From an uncultured bacterium (lineage in GTDB: Bacteria > Bacillota > Clostridia > Lachnospirales > Lachnospiraceae): 36,181 nucleotides of DNA. Below, in pieces: positions 1 to 7,887 of the stretch (positions within the stretch are counted from its first letter, which is position 1; every line of letters starts with the position of its first letter). The DNA lies in contig CAMWLE010000030.1 in NCBI GenBank assembly GCA_947175015.1, forward strand, positions 1-36,181, written 5' to 3'. The notes below the pieces were generated by a model that searched no databases, was not told the DNA's origin, and saw nothing but the letters and a program-made list of their open reading frames with translations. The translations under genes and the position numbers were made by a program.

Positions 1-26
1 GCTGCATTTGCGATTTCTGTGCATCA

Positions 27-53
27 GTTACTGGTCACGGAGTGAACAGTAAC
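27..53. repeat. Dispersed GTTACTG palindrome, copy 1
   Basis: Arms 27-38 and 42-53 are inverted repeats with one mismatch around a 3-nt loop (GTTACTGGTCAC / GTGAACAGTAAC). Related copies lie at 2555-2580 and 19163-19225. It probably ends the transcript entering from the left edge; no T-run follows, so terminator function is inferred. Confidence 0.7.
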
Positions 54-75
54 ATGGAAATTGATATGACATAAA

Positions 76-104
76 TTGACAGAATCTAACTACTTGATTA
101 TAAG
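76..104 (+). promoter_or_regulatory. Predicted sigma-A promoter of the glucosaminidase gene
   Basis: TTGACA at 76-81, a 17-nt spacer and TATAAG at 99-104 nearly match the housekeeping consensus. Transcription would start near 111, giving a leader of about 115 nt before the coding start at 225. Confidence 0.75.
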
Positions 105-224
105 GATGGACTATGTTATTCTAGGGTTGGCAACATTCCGGAACAGACCGACATATATTTGAAAGGTACGTGTCTGGCGTTATTCCCACATGGCAGGGGT
201 CATGTGAAAAGGAAAGGTACGGGT

Positions 225-2522
225 ATGACTATGAAAAACAGAAAAGAATTACAAATGACTCATAAATTGAAAAACAAAAGAAAACTAAAAAATAAGAAGA
301 CTTTTCAAAAGTGGGCGGGCAGCCTTTTGCTGTCGGCTGCAGTGGTGCTCAGCACACTGGGCGGGGTGGGTGAGTTTCCTGCTCTGAAGGCGGAGGCATC
401 TGAGAGCCGTACATTGACAGAACGTTTTTCGGAAGAGATGGATGACGAGATAGTGGAGTTGATAACCGAAGCAGGAGAGGCTTTGAATGAAATTGCTGCA
501 CAGAGGGATATTATGGCAGTGGTCTATCTAAGTGATCAATATCCCATTCGTCAAGAGCCGTCCTATGACAGCCAGGAAACGGTCACGGTACTCAGTGGTC
601 AGACTGTAAATATACTTGATGTCTATGTGGATGATAATTATGAAGTTTGGGAATATGTAAATCTGTTATACAATGGGGAAGAATATTACGGATATATTCC
701 CCGCACCTTTCTCGCTGTTTCCGATGCAAGGTTTCTGGAGTGGGAGAAGAATTATGGTCTGAACCCTGAGGCATCGGTCTATGCCGTAGATGGATCGGAC
801 AAGCTGGTTTATCCCGATATTGAGCAATTCCCTGAGAGCTATAGACCGGCATTATATGCTTTGAAGGAGAGCCATCCTAACTGGATTTTTACCAAGATGG
901 TTACAGGGATGGATTGGAATGAGGTCATTGCCAGCCAGCTTCAGGGTAGCAAGAGCCTTGTCTATAAAACATTTCCCGAATGGGCGAAAGCAGGGCTTTA
1001 TGACAGTGGAGACTGGTATTTTGCCACAGAAGCGGTGCTGAAAATATATATGGACCCCAGAAATGCGTTGACAGAGAGTTCTATTTTTCAATTTGAGCTT
1101 CTCACCTACAACGAGGAATATCATACCAAGGAGGCAATTCAGAAGCTATTGGAGAGTACCTTTATGAATGACAGCCAGCCCGCAACAGGAACCGATCTTA
1201 CCTACTCAACTATTTTTTGGTCCATTGGCAGTGAAGAGGGAAGAAAGGTCAGCCCGTTCCATTTGGCGGCACGTGTGCTTCAGGAGCAGGGCGTTCAGGG
1301 AGATTCACCGCTGATTTCGGGTACATATCCGGGATACGAGAATTTATACAATTATTTTAATGTGGGGGCGTCTGGTACCACCAGGAAAGAGGTTATTGAG
1401 AGCGGTTTGAAATATGCGGCGATGGAAAACCCGGCAATCAATAAGGTAGTTTGGAATAATGCTTATACATCTATTTTGGGCGGAGCGAATTTCATTTCAG
1501 CCAACTATATTAAGAAAAAGCAGGATACATTGTACTTGCAGAAATTTAATGTAGTTCCGGATGGGGAGTATAAGCCTCATACGCATCAATATATGCAGAA
1601 TATATCCGCGCCTACGACGGAATCAGCAAATGTGAGAAAACTGTACGCCAGTGTGATTCCTCTGGAGGAAAGTACTTTTGTATTTAAGATTCCTGTCTTT
1701 GAAAATATGCCAGAAGCTCCCTGTGAGAAACCAGCAGAAACCCTGAACCTTTCGCTGAAAGTGCCGGAGGGATATGCAGAACCTGTGATTTATCTGGATG
1801 GTGTAGCGTATGGGGCGGAGATTAGAAATGGTTATTATGTATTAGATGCGCCGGATAAAAATGCAAAAACGGCTATAGCATATAGATATGATGCTTCAGG
1901 TGTGCCAGTGGGTATGTATGTCTGGAGTCTGACTTATGACGGCGTGGCCTACAGGGCAACGGAAGAACCGGAGCTTGCAGATCTGCTGACAGTTCACGGC
2001 TTCTCTATCAGGATTACAGGAAATTCGGGGATTCGTTTTAAGACGGGGATTTCCACGGATGTGCGTGCTGCGCTGACCAGTACGGGCATCAATGGCTATA
2101 CATTAAAAGAATATGGTACTTTGATTATGAATCATGCCAATGTAGGGACATATCCTATGATACTGGGCGGAGAGAAAACGAAGCAGGGTATGGCTTACGG
2201 TGTTGATGCAAACGGTGTACAGCAGGATGTTATATTTGAGACCGTTGACGGCAGACATCGGTATACTGCAGTGTTGGTGGGACTGCCGTCTTCAAATTAC
2301 AAAACGGAGTTTGCGTTTAGAGGTTATGCTGTTCTGGAGAAAAATGGGCAGCAGATTACCCTGTACGGTCCCATCAGGGCAAGAAGCATTTATTCTTTAG
2401 CAAAGCAGCTTTTGGAAATAAACACTTATGCACCGGGAACGGACGCTTACAATTTCCTGCAACAACTGATAGCTGATGCTGATGCCTACGAAAGTACTGT
2501 TAGCAGCGGAAATACACAATGA
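225..2522 (+). CDS. Secreted SH3-domain N-acetylglucosaminidase (GH73-like)
   Basis: Predicted cell-wall hydrolase cleaving N-acetylglucosaminyl bonds of peptidoglycan. From the ATG at 225 (purine-rich AAAGG upstream; the in-frame start at 159 would add an implausible 22-residue leader) the product is 765 aa. It has a lysine-rich N-terminus, a signal peptide (hydrophobic residues about 31-48, likely cleavage near LKAEA), a bacterial SH3-like domain (about 108-170), then a glucosaminidase domain (about 200-460) with family hallmarks such as FATEAVLKIYMDPRN, HLAARVLQEQG, SGTYPGYENLYNYFNVGA and LGGANFISANYI. The last 200 residues form a separate domain (SGIRFKTGIS... RARSIYSLAKQLLE) that I cannot assign, possibly wall attachment. 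It has its own promoter (76-104) and is followed by a palindromic repeat. The glucosaminidase call is strong; cellular role (separation, turnover) is inferred. Confidence 0.85.
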   Translation: MTMKNRKELQMTHKLKNKRKLKNKKTFQKWAGSLLLSAAVVLSTLGGVGEFPALKAEASESRTLTERFSEEMDDEIVELITEAGEALNEIAAQRDIMAVVYLSDQYPIRQEPSYDSQETVTVLSGQTVNILDVYVDDNYEVWEYVNLLYNGEEYYGYIPRTFLAVSDARFLEWEKNYGLNPEASVYAVDGSDKLVYPDIEQFPESYRPALYALKESHPNWIFTKMVTGMDWNEVIASQLQGSKSLVYKTFPEWAKAGLYDSGDWYFATEAVLKIYMDPRNALTESSIFQFELLTYNEEYHTKEAIQKLLESTFMNDSQPATGTDLTYSTIFWSIGSEEGRKVSPFHLAARVLQEQGVQGDSPLISGTYPGYENLYNYFNVGASGTTRKEVIESGLKYAAMENPAINKVVWNNAYTSILGGANFISANYIKKKQDTLYLQKFNVVPDGEYKPHTHQYMQNISAPTTESANVRKLYASVIPLEESTFVFKIPVFENMPEAPCEKPAETLNLSLKVPEGYAEPVIYLDGVAYGAEIRNGYYVLDAPDKNAKTAIAYRYDASGVPVGMYVWSLTYDGVAYRATEEPELADLLTVHGFSIRITGNSGIRFKTGISTDVRAALTSTGINGYTLKEYGTLIMNHANVGTYPMILGGEKTKQGMAYGVDANGVQQDVIFETVDGRHRYTAVLVGLPSSNYKTEFAFRGYAVLEKNGQQITLYGPIRARSIYSLAKQLLEINTYAPGTDAYNFLQQLIADADAYESTVSSGNTQ

Positions 2523-2554
2523 TTGTGGTTCATAGAAGCTTTCGTAAAAGTCTT

Positions 2555-2580
2555 GTTACTGATCACGGATGAACAGTAGC
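2555..2580. repeat. Dispersed GTTACTG palindrome, copy 2
   Basis: Imperfect hairpin 35 nt after the glucosaminidase stop: arms 2555-2566 and 2569-2580, nine Watson-Crick pairs, one G-T and two mismatches. Same family as 27-53 and 19163-19225. May act as a transcript end between two same-strand genes. Confidence 0.6.
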
Positions 2581-2656
2581 TTTAGCGGCACTCGTAAAAC
2601 AGGTGATATGTAGAGATTATTGTGCAATTGGTAACATGGAAAAAGAGAGGAGCGTT

Positions 2657-3715
2657 ATGAAAAAGAAGTATTTTACTATCATTTCTATCATTGCTGTATC
2701 TGTTGGAGTCCTTTCAGGTTGTGGTGATGGAAGTGAACAAATGGGGATGAATGGAACGGATGGCAGTTCCGCAAGTACTCCGGTTGGTGTGGTGTCCGTA
2801 GTTCCAGTGACCGTTACAAATGAGCCGGTATATTCGACACCTGAACCTGTGGTGGATTCTACGGCAGATCCCACAGCAGATCCCTCACAGATTCGCCTGC
2901 TGCATTTTGCAGTGGATATTACAGAAGAGGAAGAGGCGGCTGTTCAGGAGTCTTTGCAGACATTATATTGGAATCTGGAGGTCTCCGAATATTTGGGCGA
3001 AGCGATTCATATGGTGGAAAACGAACATTGGTTTGAAACCATGACAGCAGGCTCCTATACAGGCAGCAGAAGCTATAGCCTTTATCAGGGAGATATGCCG
3101 ATATTAACCGTACAGATAGGTGAAGATTCGTCAGGTGTACTTTATGCAGATATATGTTTTCAAAACCAGGAGGGGAAACTGATTTTGTTGAAGCAATTCG
3201 GCACCATAACACAGTTGTTAGTGACCTCTTCCAAGGAGGGATTGCCTGACGGAGCGTTTGAAAGCTGGCGAATTGACAGTGCCATTGGCGAGATTATCTG
3301 GGAGAAGGGAACTTATGCAGAAGGACATTATGTGGGAGAACTTACCACATCTTCTTATGTGGGAGTGGAGGGGGATGCCTTTGACCTGTGGACAAACAGG
3401 GAGGGATTTACCTATAAGGTGAGCACTGTTACGTATGATGAACAGGGGAATCCTGTGGCAACACCTACACCGGTGCCTACTGCTGTTCCGACACCAACGC
3501 CCAAACCAAGTGTTACACCTACACCCCGACCAGTGATTACCCCGACACCTGTACCTGAACCGGACCCGGATGACGATGATGACGATGATGACGATGATGA
3601 TGACAATGGCGGATGGACTGCGCCGGAACCTCCCCAAGAAACTGAGCCGCCTGCGGAACCTGACCCGCCACAGGGAGGCGATGTGGATATGGAATGGTCT
3701 CCTGACTTGAATTGA
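2657..3715 (+). CDS. Secreted lipoprotein with Pro/Thr-rich and poly-Asp tail, function unknown
   Basis: 352-aa predicted lipoprotein of unknown function. The start at 2657 is preceded by AGAGAGGAG and opens a lipoprotein signal peptide with lipobox LSGC (Cys22), so the protein should be anchored on the outer face of the membrane. After a Ser/Thr/Val-rich linker there is a soluble domain of about 190 residues (from RLLHFAVDITEEEE to TVTYDEQGNP) with no motif I recognise. The C-terminus is low complexity: PTPVPTAVPTPTPKP-type repeats (wall-spanning style), 12 consecutive aspartates encoded by mixed GAT/GAC codons (3568-3603), and a Pro/Glu-rich end. The acidic run could bind Ca2+ or cationic wall components (speculative). 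An upstream in-frame GTG at 2603 would bury the signal peptide and is rejected. Confidence 0.8.
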   Translation: MKKKYFTIISIIAVSVGVLSGCGDGSEQMGMNGTDGSSASTPVGVVSVVPVTVTNEPVYSTPEPVVDSTADPTADPSQIRLLHFAVDITEEEEAAVQESLQTLYWNLEVSEYLGEAIHMVENEHWFETMTAGSYTGSRSYSLYQGDMPILTVQIGEDSSGVLYADICFQNQEGKLILLKQFGTITQLLVTSSKEGLPDGAFESWRIDSAIGEIIWEKGTYAEGHYVGELTTSSYVGVEGDAFDLWTNREGFTYKVSTVTYDEQGNPVATPTPVPTAVPTPTPKPSVTPTPRPVITPTPVPEPDPDDDDDDDDDDDDNGGWTAPEPPQETEPPAEPDPPQGGDVDMEWSPDLN

Positions 3716-3844
3716 ATTTATTATCTTAACAAGACAAGAAACTCAGAAAAAACCGGATTTCCCATTAGTATGTGGTGAGGGTCTCTATGGCAACAGGGAT
3801 TCTATGGATGCACCCGATTCCAACGCATGTTCTCTGCTTAAGGC

Positions 3845-3973
3845 GTGTCTGAAAACTGCTTTCTCCATGAGGTGAGTCATACTTTGCAGGATGCAGGCTC
3901 TGATTTGGGAGGCATAGTGAGGTTATGTTGACCAAGCCAGGGCGTGCAGACTGGAGAAATAGTTTTCAGACAC
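3845..3973. mobile_element. MITE-like element with 22-bp terminal inverted repeats
   Basis: The 3716-4079 gap holds a 129-bp block bounded by near-perfect inverted repeats: 3845-3867 begins GTGTCTGAAAACT and ends TTCTCCA; 3952-3973 is its reverse complement apart from 2-3 bases. There is no open frame inside, so it is a non-autonomous element or a long hairpin. I see no clear target duplication. It lies between the lipoprotein and the acetyltransferase genes. The flanks (3716-3844, 3974-4079) show nothing else recognisable. Confidence 0.55.
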
Positions 3974-4079
3974 ATCAGGGGAAAGCCGGTTTTTCTGTAG
4001 CATTTTATTTATGAAAATGAAATACTGGAAGATAAAAAATGGAAATGTTGTAAGGTCATGGTTCAACATAGAGGTTGGT

Positions 4080-4514
4080 ATGATAAGGAAAGCTGAAACA
4101 GAAGATTTGAGTATATTGGCAGGTCTGGCTGTCCAAATGTGGAAGGAACATTCCATTCAGGAGCTTATAGATGATTTCTCTGAAATGATGTCAAAAGGCG
4201 ATGCAATGTTTTTTCTCAAATATGATCAGAATAGTCCTGTCGGTTTTGCACAATGTCAACTGCGGCATGATTATGTGGAAGGAACCGATTCAACACCGGT
4301 TGGGTATTTAGAAGGGATTTTTGTAAAAGAAGAATTCCGCCGTAAAGGATATGCAAGGGAATTGCTGAAGGAATGTGAGAAGTGGGCGAAAGGAAAAGGA
4401 TGTACGGAATTTGCAAGTGATTGTGAACTGGAAAATAGTAACAGTTTACAGTTTCACTTGGTCATGGGGTTTGCTGAGGCAAATAGAATCATTTGTTTTG
4501 CGAAAGAACTGTAA
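4080..4514 (+). CDS. GNAT acetyltransferase resembling aminoglycoside AAC(6')-I
   Basis: 144-aa GCN5-family N-acetyltransferase. The start at 4080 (MIRKAETEDL) follows AGAGGTTGGT; the upstream in-frame ATG at 4011 would add 23 residues atypical of the family. The central block YVEGTDSTPVGYLEGIFV, the acetyl-CoA loop RRKGYA and the segment CTEFASDCELENSNS correspond closely, by recall, to the AAC(6')-I subgroup of Acinetobacter and enteric bacteria (pattern YVNGT-TSPVGFLEGI, CTEFASD), which is about 145 aa long. Known members acetylate the 6'-amine of kanamycin- or tobramycin-type aminoglycosides with acetyl-CoA in the cytosol. Activity of this protein is inferred; such genes can be silent chromosomal enzymes with other substrates. 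It stands alone, with a mobile-element remnant directly upstream. Confidence 0.75.
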   Translation: MIRKAETEDLSILAGLAVQMWKEHSIQELIDDFSEMMSKGDAMFFLKYDQNSPVGFAQCQLRHDYVEGTDSTPVGYLEGIFVKEEFRRKGYARELLKECEKWAKGKGCTEFASDCELENSNSLQFHLVMGFAEANRIICFAKEL

Positions 4515-4696
4515 TTTTACAGTTTATTGTTCTGCCGATAACAAACAATTGAAATCGGAATCGAATGGGAGCGGTATACGGAAGTATGCTGCTTATGTTG
4601 CGTGGCAAGGACAGAACATCCTGCATATGATAATATAACTTGATTGTCATAAATATAAAATGATGTTACAGTCAATTGATATAAAGGAGTAAGGCT

Positions 4697-5866
4697 ATGG
4701 AAGTGTATTTGGACAATTCCGCTACTACCAGAGTATTTCCTGAAGTGGCGGAATTGATGACGAAAATCATGTGTGTGGACTATGGTAATCCGTCAAGTCT
4801 TCATAGGAAGGGGATGGAGGCGGAACAGTACCTTACCTATGCGAAGCAGACCTTTGCAAAACTCATGAAAGTAGACGAAAAGGAGATTTATTTTACTTCA
4901 GGTGGTACAGAGTCGGACAACATGGCAATTATGGGATGTGCCATGGCAAATAACAGAAGAGGAAAGCACCTGATCACCACGCAAGTGGAACATCCGGCAG
5001 TGCTGAATACCATGCGTCACATGGAATCCATCGGTTACAGGGTCACCTATCTGCCGGTAAATTCATATGGACAGGTATCATTAGAAGAATTGCAGCGCCA
5101 GATGCGGCAGGATACCATTCTGGTATCTATCATGCATACCAATAATGAAGTTGGTGCATTGCAGCCTGTGGAAGAAGCTGGTGCACTGATCAAACGTATG
5201 AACCCCAATACGCTATTTCATGTGGATGCAGTGCAGGGATTTGGAAAGGCTAAGATTTATCCCAAAAGGATGAATATTGATCTGATGTCGGCCAGCGGGC
5301 ATAAAATTCATGCGCCTAAGGGTATCGGACTCTTGTATGTAGGGGATAAAGTGAAGATTCATCCCATTGTTCACGGTGGAGGGCAGCAGAGGAATCTTCG
5401 TTCTGGTACGGATAATGTGCCCGGTGCGGCTGGTATGGCGAAGGCAGCAGAACTTTTATTTGCGCATTATGAGGAAGATGTAAAGCGACTGTACGAGTGC
5501 AAACGATATTTTATGCAGGAAATCAGGAAGCTGGAAGGGGTTCAGATCAATGGGCTGATTCCGGGAAAATCGGACGGCGAGGGAACTGCGCCTCATATTG
5601 TAAGTGTTTCTTTCAAAGGTGTGCGGAGTGAAGTGCTGCTTCATGCCCTGGAAGAAGATAATATCTATGTCTCCGCAGGCAGTGCTTGTGCAGCGCGTAA
5701 ACCGCAGCCGTCACAGACATTGAAAGCAATGGGAATGGAAGGCACCTTATTGGAATCTACGATCAGGTTCAGTTTTTCTGTTTATACCACTCGTGAAGAA
5801 ATAGACTATACATTACGGGCATTATATGATAAAATTCCTATGTTGAGAAAATATACACGAAGATAA
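4697..5866 (+). CDS. Cysteine desulfurase (IscS/NifS family)
   Basis: 389-aa PLP enzyme that removes sulfur from cysteine as an enzyme-bound persulfide. The start has a consensus AAAGGAG. Visible features: N-terminal YLDNSATT, GNPSSLH, FTSGGTESDNMAI, the PLP region EHPAV and HVDAVQ, the Schiff-base lysine in SGHKIHAPKG (Lys203), the RSGTDN stretch, and catalytic Cys331 in SAGSACAARK. The short active-site loop places it with the group I (NifS/IscS) enzymes. The next gene is thiI, so it probably supplies sulfur for 4-thiouridine in tRNA, as the NifZ-ThiI pair does in Bacillus. A hairpin (5889-5934) follows the stop, so coupling to thiI may be partial. Enzyme class certain; partner inferred from context. 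Confidence 0.93.
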   Translation: MEVYLDNSATTRVFPEVAELMTKIMCVDYGNPSSLHRKGMEAEQYLTYAKQTFAKLMKVDEKEIYFTSGGTESDNMAIMGCAMANNRRGKHLITTQVEHPAVLNTMRHMESIGYRVTYLPVNSYGQVSLEELQRQMRQDTILVSIMHTNNEVGALQPVEEAGALIKRMNPNTLFHVDAVQGFGKAKIYPKRMNIDLMSASGHKIHAPKGIGLLYVGDKVKIHPIVHGGGQQRNLRSGTDNVPGAAGMAKAAELLFAHYEEDVKRLYECKRYFMQEIRKLEGVQINGLIPGKSDGEGTAPHIVSVSFKGVRSEVLLHALEEDNIYVSAGSACAARKPQPSQTLKAMGMEGTLLESTIRFSFSVYTTREEIDYTLRALYDKIPMLRKYTRR

Positions 5867-5888
5867 GTGTGAATGGAAGGAAGATTTG

Positions 5889-5934
5889 GGAAGAATGCCA
5901 AGTGAGCAAGCTTACTTTGTGCGGGCATTCTTCC
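5889..5934 (+). terminator. Hairpin after the cysteine desulfurase gene
   Basis: Perfect 11-bp arms GGAAGAATGCC (5889-5899) and GGCATTCTTCC (5924-5934) with a 24-nt loop that itself can fold (AAGTGA with TTACTT). No T-run follows, so it may be an attenuating or processing hairpin. It forms the first half of the intergenic element continuing to 5996. Confidence 0.5.
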
Positions 5935-5939
5935 GGCCC

Positions 5940-5996
5940 TGCACCAGTTCATTCATTGTTTGTGCCGCTGAGACGGCATGACAGGAAGTGTGAGAT
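5940..5996 (+). repeat. Structured intergenic element, copy upstream of thiI
   Basis: Contains TTCATTCATTGTTTGTG followed by hairpin GCCG/CGGC (5964-5967 with 5974-5977) and ATGACAGGAAGTG. Similar sequences occur at 14722-14766 and 30130-30174. In the 14.7 kb copy the second base pair changes from C-G to T-A. It sits between a stop and the next start in all three cases. Confidence 0.65.
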
Positions 5997-6015
5997 GGAG
6001 GTATGATTAAGATAA

Positions 6016-7200
6016 ATGTTTACTTCTTTTTTGATAAAGTACGCTGAAATCGGCGTTAAGGGGAAAAACCGATATTTGTTTGAGGACGCATTGGTACATC
6101 AGATCAAGTATGCTTTGAAAAAATGCGAAGGAGATTTCCTGGTGCATAAGTCCCAGGGACGTATTTATGTGGAAGCTGCCGGGGAATTTGATTATGAGGA
6201 TACAGTGGCGCAGTTGGAAAAAGTGTTTGGCATCTCCGGCATCTGTCCTGTTGTGTCCGTGGAAGATGAAGGATTTGAAAAGCTCTGTGAGACGGTGGTA
6301 GCATATATTGCCGATGTGTATCCGGACAGGAACAAGACTTTCAAGGTACATTCCAGACGTGCCCGCAAGAATTATCCCAAAGAATCCATGGAGGTCAATG
6401 CGGATTTGGGAGAGGTGATTCTGCGTGCGTATCCTGAAATGTCTGTGGATGTGCATGACCCGGATATTCTGCTGAATATTGAAATCAGGGAAAAAATCCA
6501 TATTTATTCCAAGGTGATTCCGGGACCCGGGGGAATGCCTGTGGGCACAGGCGGCAAGGCTATGTTGCTTTTGTCGGGCGGGATTGATTCCCCCGTGGCA
6601 GGGTATATGATTGCTAAGAGGGGTGTGAAGCTTGACGCGGTTTATTTTCATGCGCCGCCATATACCAGTGATCGGGCGAAACAGAAAGTAGTGGACTTGG
6701 CCAGAATTGTGTCGCGATATACAGGACCGATTTATTTACATGTGATTTCGTTCACAGATATACAATTATATATTTATGAGAAATGTCCCCATGAAGAGCT
6801 GACTATTATTATGCGCCGGTATATGATGCGGATTGCGGAACATATTGCTAAAGAAACAGGTTGTCTGGGATTGATCACAGGTGAAAGTATCGGGCAGGTG
6901 GCCTCGCAGACCATGAATTCTCTGATTGCGACCAATGAAGTGTGTGAACTGCCTGTATATCGTCCGCTGATCGGATTTGACAAGCAGGAAATTGTGGAGG
7001 TAGCCAACAAAATCGGCACATTCGAGACTTCTATATTACCTTATGAGGATTGCTGTACTACTTTTGTGGCAAAGCATCCTGTGACGAAGCCCAATGTGAA
7101 ATTTATCCGTCGCCATGAGCATAATCTGGACGAGAAGATAGATGAATTGGTGAGGATTGCGCTGGAAACGGACGAGCTTATTATTGTGGAAGAGACATAG
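6016..7200 (+). CDS. thiI: tRNA sulfurtransferase ThiI
   Basis: 394-aa enzyme that adenylates U8 of tRNA and transfers sulfur to make 4-thiouridine; in some bacteria it also serves thiazole synthesis. Visible: N-terminal ferredoxin-like segment (IKYAEIGVKGKNR), THUMP domain (about 55-165), and the PP-loop SGGIDSPVAGYM that binds ATP. It ends after LVRIALETDELIIVEET without a rhodanese domain, as in Bacillus, so persulfide must come directly from the neighbouring cysteine desulfurase. The ATG at 6016 is the first in-frame start (TAA stop immediately before), yet the GGAGG at 5997-6001 is 14 nt away and ideally placed for an out-of-frame ATG at 6003 that would make a 14-residue peptide overlapping the thiI start. 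Translation may therefore be coupled or weak. Confidence 0.93.
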   Translation: MFTSFLIKYAEIGVKGKNRYLFEDALVHQIKYALKKCEGDFLVHKSQGRIYVEAAGEFDYEDTVAQLEKVFGISGICPVVSVEDEGFEKLCETVVAYIADVYPDRNKTFKVHSRRARKNYPKESMEVNADLGEVILRAYPEMSVDVHDPDILLNIEIREKIHIYSKVIPGPGGMPVGTGGKAMLLLSGGIDSPVAGYMIAKRGVKLDAVYFHAPPYTSDRAKQKVVDLARIVSRYTGPIYLHVISFTDIQLYIYEKCPHEELTIIMRRYMMRIAEHIAKETGCLGLITGESIGQVASQTMNSLIATNEVCELPVYRPLIGFDKQEIVEVANKIGTFETSILPYEDCCTTFVAKHPVTKPNVKFIRRHEHNLDEKIDELVRIALETDELIIVEET

Positions 7201-7249
7201 ACTTGAAGAAACATAGGTGTTCATTGGAAATACTTTCCCGAAAAGGGAG

Positions 7250-7289
7250 TAAAAATATAACAGTTCAGCGAAATGCTGAACTGTTATAT
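7250..7289 (-). terminator. Intrinsic terminator of the HPr-like gene
   Basis: Perfect 15-bp inverted repeat 7255-7269 / 7275-7289 with a 5-nt loop. Read on the minus strand it is followed by ATATTTTT (7250-7254 region), a proper U-run. It lies between convergent thiI and the HPr-like gene and may stop both transcripts. Confidence 0.85.
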
Positions 7290-7372
7290 TGGACTGCATT
7301 GAGCAGTAGGTGTCTGGATGCCTGAAGCAACACTGTGAAGCATGAACTGAGCTGTATGCTGACATCTGTGAT

Positions 7373-7603
7373 TTAGATCATATAGGGTTTGAGTGTTTCC
7401 ATAACATCATTTGCGCCATCTTCGGAATGGATATTCAGATCAATTGGTTTGGATAAATCCAGACTGAAGATTCCCATGATAGATTTTGCATCAATTACAT
7501 ATCTGCCAGATACAAGGTCAAAATCGCAGTCAAACTTGGTGATATCATTTACAAAGGATTTTACCTTGTCGATGGAATTTAAAGAAATCTGTACTGTTTT
7601 CAT
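7373..7603 (-). CDS. HPr-like protein lacking the phosphorylatable histidine
   Basis: 76-aa HPr-fold protein starting at 7603 behind AAGGAGGAG. Its second half, DAKSIMGIFSLDLSKPIDL, matches the HPr block around regulatory serine-46 (here Ser41). In the first half the expected GLHARPA signature with His15 is absent; the sequence there reads LNSIDKVKSFVND. It therefore cannot accept phosphate from Enzyme I in the usual way. It could be a regulator or binding partner like Crh, which also lacks His15 but keeps the serine. It is divergent from mtaB and has its own terminator. Family assignment is good; function unknown. Confidence 0.85.
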   Translation of the reverse strand: MKTVQISLNSIDKVKSFVNDITKFDCDFDLVSGRYVIDAKSIMGIFSLDLSKPIDLNIHSEDGANDVMETLKPYMI

Positions 7604-7887
7604 GTTTGTCTCCTCCTTGATATAGGTCTGCAAAGTTACGATTCGCAGTCAGAGGCTACAAAGTGAAAGTAGTGTTCCACTGTGAAAGGTAACTCTATAA
7701 TTCCTGTCTCCATCTTAATGGCTTGCAGAACAAAAGTCAAGGGAAAAGTCCGATAAAATCGGTTCGTGAGAGGTTCTTTTCCAAGAACAGGCAAAAACCG
7801 ACAAAAACGGAGTTGAGATAATATAACCATGTGGTAGAAGAATAGGAGAAAGGCGTTATTCAGCATAACTATATATGAGGTGAGGAT

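Noticed and set aside
3412..3637. Minus-strand poly-Ser/Gly and Ile-rich frames
   Set aside because: Antisense of the poly-Asp and Pro/Thr repeats of the lipoprotein.
4375..4638. Plus-strand 87-aa frame after the acetyltransferase
   Set aside because: Mostly overlaps the acetyltransferase in another frame, no ribosome site, no recognisable domain.
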